From UBA9554 sp038205135 (lineage in GTDB: Bacteria > Pseudomonadota > Alphaproteobacteria > Rhodobacterales > Rhodobacteraceae), in NCBI GenBank assembly GCA_038205135.1, contig JBBRCF010000062.1:1-20326 (forward strand): a stretch of 20,326 bases of DNA. Direction: 5' to 3'. The notes beneath the pieces were generated by a model. The model ran no database searches. It was not told the DNA's origin and worked only from the letters and a program-made list of their open reading frames with translations. The position numbers and the translations under genes were made by a program. This document shows positions 14,953 through 20,326 of the stretch, piece by piece (position 1 is the stretch's first letter; the number at the start of each line of letters is the position of its first letter).

Positions 14953-17900
14953 ATGGCCGAGCCGACGCGCATCACGGCGGTCCTTGGGCCAACCAACACC
15001 GGTAAAACGACCTATGCCATCGATCGCATGCTGGGGTATCGCACAGGCGTGATCGGCCTGCCGCTGCGGCTGTTGGCCCGCGAGGTCTATGACCGCATCG
15101 TCGCCATTCGCGGCCCGTCGGTGGTGGCGCTGGTCACCGGCGAAGAACGGATCGTGCCCGACCGCGTGCAATACTGGGTCTGCACCGTCGAGGCGATGCC
15201 CGAGGGCATGGGCGTTGATTTCCTTGCGGTGGACGAGATCCAGTTGTGCGGCGACCCGGAACGCGGCCATGTGTTCCCCGACCGGCTGTTGCGGTCGCGC
15301 GGGTTGCTGGAAACGATGTTTCTGGGCGCGGAAACCATGAAGACCGCGATTGCCACGCTGGTGCCGCAGACCCAGTTCGTCCGCCGCGACCGGATGTCGA
15401 ACCTGAGTTACGTCGGCGAGAAAAAGCTGAGCCGGATGCAGGTTCGCAGTGCAATCGTTGGATTTTCCGTGGAAAATGTCTATGCGATTGCCGAATTGCT
15501 GAAACGTCAGCGCGGCGGCGCTGCGGTGGTGATGGGGGCGCTGTCGCCCCGGACCCGCAACGCGCAGGTCGCGATGTATCAGGCCGGCGAGGTCGATTTT
15601 CTGGTCGCCACCGATGCCATTGGCATGGGGCTGAACCTTGATATCGCGCATGTCGCGTTTTCGGCCCTGACCAAATTCGACGGACGCCGGATGCGGCCGC
15701 TGCAGCCCAATGAACTGGCGCAGATCGCGGGCCGCGCCGGCCGCGGGTTGGTGGATGGCACCTTTGGCGTGACCGGCGAGGCGGGGGCGCTGGACCTCGA
15801 TGTGGCCGAAGCGATCATGGAAAATCAGTTCGCACCGGTCCGTCGCCTGATCTGGCGCAACGCCGATCTGCGGTTCGGCACGGTGGATGCCCTGATCGCG
15901 TCGCTGGAACGGATGCCGGATCACCCGTTGCTGACGCGGGCGCGCGACAGTGATGACCTGACCGCGCTGAAAACGCTGGCCGAGGTGGCCGAGGTCCGGG
16001 CGCGCGCGTCCGACCCGGCGTCAGTCAAATTGTTGTGGGATGTCTGTCGGATACCGGATTTTCGCGGCATTTCGGCGGCAGAACATGCCAGCCTCTTGGA
16101 ACAGATATTCATCCATCTGCATCAGCGGGGGCAGGTGCCGAACGACTGGCTGGCGGGGCAGATCAACCGCATCGACCGCACCGACGGCGAGATCGATACG
16201 CTGTCGCGGCGACTGGCGTTTATCCGCACCTGGACCTATGTCGCGCAACGACGTGGCTGGGTTGATGATGAAAGTCATTGGCGCGACGAAACCCGCGCTG
16301 TAGAAGATCGGCTGTCGGATGCATTGCACGCCCGATTGACGCAACGTTTCGTGGACCGGCGCACATCGGTATTGCTGCGGCGGCTCAAACAGAAGGAGGC
16401 CCTCTTGGCCGAAGTGAACGACAAGGGCGAAGTGACGGTCGAGGGCGAATTCGTCGGTCGGCTGGAGGGGTTCCGGTTCCGTCAGGACAAGGATGCCACG
16501 GGGGCCGAGGCCAAGGCGATCGCGCAGGCGTCCACCGCCGCGCTGGCGCCGCATTTCCATTTGCGGGCTGACCGGTTCTACAACGCGCCGGATACCGAGA
16601 TCGACTTTACCGAACAGGGCGGGTTGATGTGGGGTACCGCCGCTGTGGGCAAGCTGGTCGCGGGGGCCGATCCGCTGAAGCCGCAGGTGACGGCCTTCGT
16701 CGATGACGAGGCGGGGCCTGACGTGCTGCAAAAGGTGCAGCGCCGGTTACAGCATTTCATCGACCGCAAGGTGTCCGCGCTGTTCGAGCCGTTGATGGCG
16801 TTGCAGCGCGACGAAACCCTGACGGGTCTGGCACGCGGGTTCGCGTTCCGGCTGGTGGAAAATTTTGGCATCATCGAACGGTCCACCATCGCCGAAGAGG
16901 TCAAGGCGCTGGAACAGGATGCGCGCGCGGTGCTGCGCAAGCATGGCGTGCGGTTCGGGCAATACACGGTGTTCCTGCCGCTGGTTCTGAAACCCGCGCC
17001 GACGCGGCTGCGGCTGGTGCTGTGGTCGCTGGCAAAGGGGTTGGCCGAGTTCCCCGAGGCCGCTCCGGCGGGGCTGGTCACCGTACAGGTGATCCACGAC
17101 ATGCCGGATGGGTATTTCACCATGGCGGGCTACCGCGTGGCCGGTCATCGCGCGATCCGGATCGACATGCTGGAACGGCTGGCGGACCAGTTGCGCGCGG
17201 TCGACAGCCGCGCCGGGTTCGAAGCCAAGCCGGAAATGTTGTCGATCACCGGCATGACGCTGGAACAGTTCGCACTGTTGATGGAGGGGCTGGGCTATCG
17301 CGCCGAAAAGGCCGAACGTCCCAAGGTCAAGGTTGTGGCCAAGGTCGCAGCGCCCGTCGTTGCTGCGACCCTAGCTGCTGTGGCCGAAGTTGCCCCAGCA
17401 GACGGCACCGCAGCCGTAGATGCCGCGCCGGACGGTGACGGGGCCGCTGCAGCTGCACCGATCGTCGATGCGCCGGGCGAGGCTACGCCCGTTGCAGCGC
17501 CTGTCGCCCAGGCGCCGGACGCCGGTCATGAGATTGCCGCAGATGCGCCGGCAGACGCGCCGGCGGAGGCAACGCCGGACACCGAGGCCGCAGTACTCGT
17601 TGAGCCGTCCGTTGAGCCGCCCGCGGAGATACCGGTTGATCTGGAGGTGTTCTACACCTTTGCATGGGGCCGCAAACCCGCGGCTGCGCGTCCTGATCGC
17701 GGTCCGCGCCGCGACGCGGCGCAGGCCCGCCCGCCGCGGCCCGCACGCGGGGCGCCCGGCCAGCCCGGCCCGGAAAACGCCGGGCGTGGCCCGCGCGGCG
17801 ATCAGCCGCGTGCGGCAGCGCCCCGGACAGATACGCCCCGGACAGATACCGCCGAGGCCAACGCGCCGCGGCCAGATCAGGCGCGGCCAGATCGCCCGCG

Positions 17901-18231
17901 TCGTGATAGCGCCGATGGGGCGACCTCCCGTGGCAAGGGCAAACCGGACCAGCGCCCGGCGTTTGCCAAGGAAGGTGACAAGGACCGCGGCCCCCGCGAA
18001 GACCGGTTCGCCGGCAAACCGTCTGGCAAGCCGTCTGGAAATCCTGCAGGCAATTCAGGCGGCAACGCTGGCGGCAAGGGCAACCGGCCGGATCGCGGCG
18101 ACCGCCCGGATCGCAATGACCGCCCGGATCGCAATGGCCCCAAAGTGCACTCTGCCCGCCCGCCGCGCGAAGAAAAATACGACATGGACAGCCCCTTTGC
18201 TGCGTTGCTTGCGCTCAAGGGCAAGCTCTGA
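14953..18231 (+). CDS. SUV3-like superfamily 2 RNA helicase with long low-complexity tail
   Basis: A 1092-residue protein. The Walker A motif GPTNTGKTT lies at about residues 12-20, and a DEIQ box at about residues 94-97 takes the place of the usual DEAD/DEXH box; both are typical of SUV3, the mitochondrial RNA helicase of the degradosome, and its alphaproteobacterial relatives. The second RecA-like domain includes VATDAIGMGLNLDIAHVAFSAL and QIAGRAGRG. A C-terminal region of the conserved part follows to about residue 790. From about 800 the protein is Ala/Pro/Glu-rich. From about 905 it is rich in Arg, Asp, Gly and Pro, with RPDR-type repeats that could bind RNA. The last residues SPFAALLALKGKL look conserved. 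GGGGAG precedes the ATG. An S4 gene follows 6 bases after the stop. Confidence 0.88.
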   Translation: MAEPTRITAVLGPTNTGKTTYAIDRMLGYRTGVIGLPLRLLAREVYDRIVAIRGPSVVALVTGEERIVPDRVQYWVCTVEAMPEGMGVDFLAVDEIQLCGDPERGHVFPDRLLRSRGLLETMFLGAETMKTAIATLVPQTQFVRRDRMSNLSYVGEKKLSRMQVRSAIVGFSVENVYAIAELLKRQRGGAAVVMGALSPRTRNAQVAMYQAGEVDFLVATDAIGMGLNLDIAHVAFSALTKFDGRRMRPLQPNELAQIAGRAGRGLVDGTFGVTGEAGALDLDVAEAIMENQFAPVRRLIWRNADLRFGTVDALIASLERMPDHPLLTRARDSDDLTALKTLAEVAEVRARASDPASVKLLWDVCRIPDFRGISAAEHASLLEQIFIHLHQRGQVPNDWLAGQINRIDRTDGEIDTLSRRLAFIRTWTYVAQRRGWVDDESHWRDETRAVEDRLSDALHARLTQRFVDRRTSVLLRRLKQKEALLAEVNDKGEVTVEGEFVGRLEGFRFRQDKDATGAEAKAIAQASTAALAPHFHLRADRFYNAPDTEIDFTEQGGLMWGTAAVGKLVAGADPLKPQVTAFVDDEAGPDVLQKVQRRLQHFIDRKVSALFEPLMALQRDETLTGLARGFAFRLVENFGIIERSTIAEEVKALEQDARAVLRKHGVRFGQYTVFLPLVLKPAPTRLRLVLWSLAKGLAEFPEAAPAGLVTVQVIHDMPDGYFTMAGYRVAGHRAIRIDMLERLADQLRAVDSRAGFEAKPEMLSITGMTLEQFALLMEGLGYRAEKAERPKVKVVAKVAAPVVAATLAAVAEVAPADGTAAVDAAPDGDGAAAAAPIVDAPGEATPVAAPVAQAPDAGHEIAADAPADAPAEATPDTEAAVLVEPSVEPPAEIPVDLEVFYTFAWGRKPAAARPDRGPRRDAAQARPPRPARGAPGQPGPENAGRGPRGDQPRAAAPRTDTPRTDTAEANAPRPDQARPDRPRRDSADGATSRGKGKPDQRPAFAKEGDKDRGPREDRFAGKPSGKPSGNPAGNSGGNAGGKGNRPDRGDRPDRNDRPDRNGPKVHSARPPREEKYDMDSPFAALLALKGKL
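17821..17850 (+). repeat. 15-base tandem duplication in helicase tail
   Basis: CCCCGGACAGATACG (17821-17835) is followed at once by CCCCGGACAGATACC (17836-17850), encoding two PRTDT units. In-frame 15-base units keep the reading frame, so the tail can change length without loss of function. Confidence 0.85.
18089..18139 (+). repeat. 18-base tandem repeats in helicase tail
   Basis: Units of CGGATCGC-x10 start at 18089, 18107 and 18125, the last one incomplete. They encode the repeated peptide RPDRGD / RPDRND / RPDRN. The second and third units are nearly identical, consistent with recent slippage. Each is a multiple of three, so the frame is kept. Confidence 0.85.
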
Positions 18232-18237
18232 CGCAGG

Positions 18238-18501
18238 ATGGCGGACGCCTCGCGCCTGCGGATCGACAAATGGCTGTGGCAGGCGCGGTTCTATAAAACC
18301 CGCGGTCTGGCCACCGAGATGGTTGCAGGCGGCAAGGTTCGTCTGAACGGCCAGCGCATCGCCAAACCGGCCCGTGAAATCGGTCCCGGTGATGTGCTGA
18401 CAGTACCGCAAGGCGACCGCATCCGCGTTGTGCGGGTGCTGGGTCTGCCCGACCGGCGCGGCCCGGCGACTGAGGCACAGGTGCTTTACGAAGACCTGTA
18501 G
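18238..18501 (+). CDS. S4-domain RNA-binding protein (Hsp15-like)
   Basis: An 87-residue protein made of one S4 domain: LRIDKWLWQARFYKTRGLATEMVAGGKVRLNGQRIAKPAREIGPGDVLTV. This matches the heat-shock protein Hsp15 (HslR) family, which in other bacteria binds 50S subunits carrying a stalled peptidyl-tRNA. The alphaproteobacterial members are shorter at the C-terminus than the E. coli one. The ATG lies 6 bases after the helicase stop with only GCAGG near it, so the two genes are likely co-transcribed and perhaps coupled. The first residue choice is supported by the S4 motif beginning a few residues in. Confidence 0.85.
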   Translation: MADASRLRIDKWLWQARFYKTRGLATEMVAGGKVRLNGQRIAKPAREIGPGDVLTVPQGDRIRVVRVLGLPDRRGPATEAQVLYEDL

Positions 18502-18619
18502 TTGACTGGCCCCAAGCTGCCGCTGCTTCAGATGTGACAGGCGGATCCGACAGGCTTCGCTTGAATCCGACGCCGAAGCGGTCTAACTCAACGGATAATC
18601 AGAACAAGAGACAGCCACC

Positions 18620-18958
18620 ATGACCTATGTCGTCACCGACAATTGCATCGCCTGCAAATTCACCGACTGCGTCGAAGTTTGCCCCGTGGACTGTTTCTAC
18701 GAAGGCGAGAACATGCTGGTGATCCACCCCGATGAATGCATCGATTGCGGGGTTTGCGAACCGGAATGCCCCGCCGACGCCATCCGGCCGGACACCGAAC
18801 CGGCGATGGATAAATGGGTCGCGTTCAACCGGAAATATTCCGATATGTGGCCGGTGATTACGGTGCGCAAGGATCCTTTGCCCGACGCCGAGGCGCGCGA
18901 TGGCGAAGCCGGAAAAATGGAAAGTTATTTCTCGGAAAAGCCCGGCCCCGGAAACTGA
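18620..18958 (+). CDS. fdxA: 7Fe-8S ferredoxin FdxA
   Basis: A 112-residue soluble electron carrier. Cys9, Cys17 and Cys50 are placed to bind a 3Fe-4S cluster, and Cys21, Cys40, Cys43 and Cys46 a 4Fe-4S cluster. Cys12 and Cys25 match the two non-ligand cysteines of Azotobacter ferredoxin I. The blocks CVEVCPVDCFYEGENMLVIHPDECIDCGVCEPECP are nearly invariant in this family. The tail after residue 70 is typical of the FdxA group. The ribosome site before the ATG is weak (AAGAGA). The gene has its own 118-base upstream region after the S4 gene and is followed by a long gap before carD; the fdxA-carD order is common in alphaproteobacteria. Confidence 0.93.
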   Translation: MTYVVTDNCIACKFTDCVEVCPVDCFYEGENMLVIHPDECIDCGVCEPECPADAIRPDTEPAMDKWVAFNRKYSDMWPVITVRKDPLPDAEARDGEAGKMESYFSEKPGPGN

Positions 18959-19193
18959 GACGAATCGGTTCCGGCCGGATGCCGGCAGTCCGCTGTCATG
19001 GCGGATCAACCGCAGCAGGTGGGCGACCAAATACATATTCGCATTGGATAATTATACGAAAAACTGCGCAAGACGATATGCTTTCGTCGCGCGGGTCTTT
19101 GTGTTATTATCACAGCCACACATAAAAGACCGCCTGACATCCACACTGTCACGCCGCACTGGGGACCGAAATTCCTGCATCATCATCCGGGCG

Positions 19194-19227
19194 TCGAGAC
19201 CATAATGCGAGTCTCGATGTGATTTTT
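19194..19227 (+). terminator. Hairpin and T-run upstream of carD; possible sRNA end or leader
   Basis: TCGAGAC (19194-19200) and GTCTCGA (19211-19217) form a 7-base stem with a 10-base loop, followed by TGTGATTTTTG with five T. It resembles a Rho-independent terminator though the T-run starts five bases after the stem. It lies 96 bases before the carD start, within the 364-base gap 18959-19322 that has no gene. The gap also has A+T-rich stretches with -10-like GATAAT (19047-19052) and TATTAT (19105-19110), without clear -35 boxes. It may end a short RNA or act in the carD leader; otherwise the gap is unexplained. Confidence 0.45.
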
Positions 19228-19322
19228 GCGCCCTCCGGTGTGTTGTAGCGAGGTCCGCCCGCCAGGCGCGTTAACTGTTGACCGTGCGACCATGGATGCG
19301 GGTCTTTTGAGGAAGGAACCGA

Positions 19323-19835
19323 ATGATCAAGACCAAAAAGCCCGAATTTCGCCCCAACGATTACGTGGTCTATCCGGCGCATGGCGTTGGCCAGATCGTG
19401 TCGATCGAGGAACAGGAAATCGCCGGTATCACACTGGAACTGTTCGTGATCTCGTTCGAAAAGGACAAGATGACGTTGCGGGTTCCGACCCACAAGGCGA
19501 CAGAAATCGGCATGCGGTCGCTGTCATCGCCCGACGTGGTCAGCCAGGCGATGAAAACGCTGCGTGGCAAGGCCAAGGTCAAACGGGCCATGTGGTCGCG
19601 CCGGGCGCAGGAATATGAACAGAAAATCAACTCGGGCGACCTGATTGCGATTGCGGAAGTGGTGCGTGACCTGCACCGGGCCGACGATCAGCGCGAACAG
19701 AGCTATTCCGAACGGCAGTTGTACGAAGCCGCACTGGAACGGTTGACGCGCGAAGTGGCTGCGGTGTCGGGTGGCGACGAAGCCACCGCCGCGCGCAAGG
19801 TCGGTGACGTGCTGGTTGGCCGCGCCGCTGCCTGA
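19323..19835 (+). CDS. carD: CarD-family RNA polymerase-binding transcription factor
   Basis: A 170-residue regulator (CarD/CdnL). The N-terminal Tudor-like RNA-polymerase-interacting domain covers about residues 9-65 (FRPNDYVVYPAHGVGQIVSIEEQEI, then FEKDKMTLRVP). It is followed by a helical DNA-binding part with MWSRRAQEYEQKINSGDLIAIAEVVRDLHR. CarD-type factors bind the beta subunit and steady the open promoter complex, for example at rRNA promoters; the exact targets here are not known. The C-terminal end (DEATAARKVGDVLVGRAAA) is somewhat variable. ATG 19323 has GAAGGA at 19312-19317. A terminator follows at 19856-19880. Confidence 0.93.
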   Translation: MIKTKKPEFRPNDYVVYPAHGVGQIVSIEEQEIAGITLELFVISFEKDKMTLRVPTHKATEIGMRSLSSPDVVSQAMKTLRGKAKVKRAMWSRRAQEYEQKINSGDLIAIAEVVRDLHRADDQREQSYSERQLYEAALERLTREVAAVSGGDEATAARKVGDVLVGRAAA

Positions 19836-19855
19836 TGTGATTGCATGATTGCGTG

Positions 19856-19880
19856 GGCCGCTCCGTTGGGGCGGCCTTTT
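19856..19880 (+). terminator. Rho-independent terminator of carD
   Basis: GGCCGCTCC (19856-19864) pairs with GGGGCGGCC (19868-19876), 9 pairs including one G-T, around a 3-base loop. It is followed by TTTT and a T-rich run. It lies 21 bases after the carD stop. Confidence 0.88.
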
Positions 19881-19941
19881 CGCATTTATTGATCTGTGCT
19901 GATTGTCTGCTGGCCTGATGACCGGCCCGATGTCCGGGCTG

Positions 19942-20326
19942 TCAACCGCTCTTGCGATCTTCCAGCCGGGCGGCGAGCGCCGCAGCCAGATCGCGTTCCA
20001 GTTCCCGGGACTTGGCAACATAGGCTGGATTGCGCGAGGCGGGCAGGGTTTCGTCCCAGACCAGCGCCAGCTCTTTCAGCGACTCGCGGTCGTGGTGGTA
20101 GAACACCTCTTCGGCCATCGCGGCTTCGTATTCTGACAACCCAATGTTTTCAAGCGCATAGCGCCCGGCACGCAAGCTGGCATCGAACATTTCGCGCACG
20201 ATGTCATCCGCGCCGGCCTTGTAGAGTTGAAACACATGCACCCGGTCGCGGGCGCGCGCGATGATGTGCAGGTCGGGCCGTTCCCGCCGGGCATAGGTAA
20301 CCAGCCGGGTCGTTGCCGCCGGATCA
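19942..20326 (-). CDS. Kef-type (CPA2) cation/proton antiporter, C-terminal part
   Basis: The last 127 residues of a minus-strand protein; the rest lies beyond the right edge. The fragment begins in the TrkA-N (RCK) nucleotide-binding domain, with DPAATTRLVTYARRERPDL and then HIIARARDRVHVFQLYKAGAD as in KefB/KefC. The next part, EMFDASLRAGRYALENIGLSEYEAAMAEEVFYHHDRESLKELALVWD, is the typical end of the glutathione-gated potassium efflux family. The N-terminal transport domain is outside the window. The ion (potassium or other) and any glutathione gating cannot be shown from this piece. The frame is open to the window edge. The gene is convergent with carD. Confidence 0.85.
   Translation of the reverse strand, partial: DPAATTRLVTYARRERPDLHIIARARDRVHVFQLYKAGADDIVREMFDASLRAGRYALENIGLSEYEAAMAEEVFYHHDRESLKELALVWDETLPASRNPAYVAKSRELERDLAAALAARLEDRKSG

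Noticed and set aside
17420..18346. 308-aa plus-strand open frame in another frame of the helicase tail
   Set aside because: Its Arg/Pro-rich composition follows from the G+C-rich repeats of the helicase tail, and the helicase frame has conserved ends.
18554..18579. GCTTCG/CGAAGC inverted repeat before fdxA
   Set aside because: Six-base arms with a 14-base loop and no T-run; too weak to call a terminator or operator.
19927..19940. GCCCG/CGGGC hairpin after the antiporter stop
   Set aside because: Short stem with no T-run on the minus strand; not called as a terminator.

Overview
The window looks like a chromosomal segment of an alphaproteobacterium, most likely a member of the Rhodobacterales (Roseobacter/Rhodobacter group). 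This is inferred from high G+C, the rluD-rpoH pairing with a divergent DUF6476-type gene, the order SUV3-like helicase / S4 protein / 7Fe ferredoxin FdxA / CarD, and the ligase-exonuclease repair pair. No tRNA, rRNA, CRISPR array, transposase or integrase gene was found.

Layout. (1) Positions 1-3000: the 3' end of a polyamine-type ABC permease is translationally coupled to an unrecognised 232-aa protein. A small exported protein, a minus-strand TPR protein and a PHP-domain phosphoesterase follow. The next gap carries hairpins and what may be a decayed minus-strand lipoprotein gene. (2) Positions 3257-5642: a DUF6476-type membrane protein and the pseudouridine synthase RluD are divergent, and their start codons overlap inside one CATG. 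Next is the heat-shock sigma factor RpoH behind a promoter that may be read by RpoH itself. (3) Positions 5643-8548: an accessory or decaying stretch. A G+C-rich repeat-like element and a triple short repeat precede a capsule-synthesis-like protein of 302 aa. Beyond it lie pieces of a second, broken copy of that locus: a fragment resembling the rpoH 3' end, an inverted N-terminal fragment and a frameshifted C-terminal fragment. Between these pieces sit a small exported protein and a rhodanese-like protein without the catalytic cysteine. (4) Positions 8569-14288, minus strand: a tightly spaced run, in transcription order SCP2-domain protein, alpha/beta hydrolase, MBL/beta-CASP exonuclease, ATP-dependent DNA ligase and oligoendopeptidase F. 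(5) Positions 14359-19835, plus strand: a TPR lipoprotein-like or exported protein, SUV3-like helicase with a long low-complexity tail, S4 RNA-binding protein, FdxA and CarD with a good terminator. (6) Right edge: the C-terminal end of a Kef-type (CPA2) cation/proton antiporter on the minus strand.

Working together: the ligase and exonuclease are two members of the known bacterial ligase-associated DNA-damage module. RluD, the S4 protein and the helicase act on RNA or ribosomes. RpoH and CarD are global transcription factors. The most unusual part is the rearranged duplicate around 6870-8548. I saw nothing that amounts to a clearly new multi-gene system.
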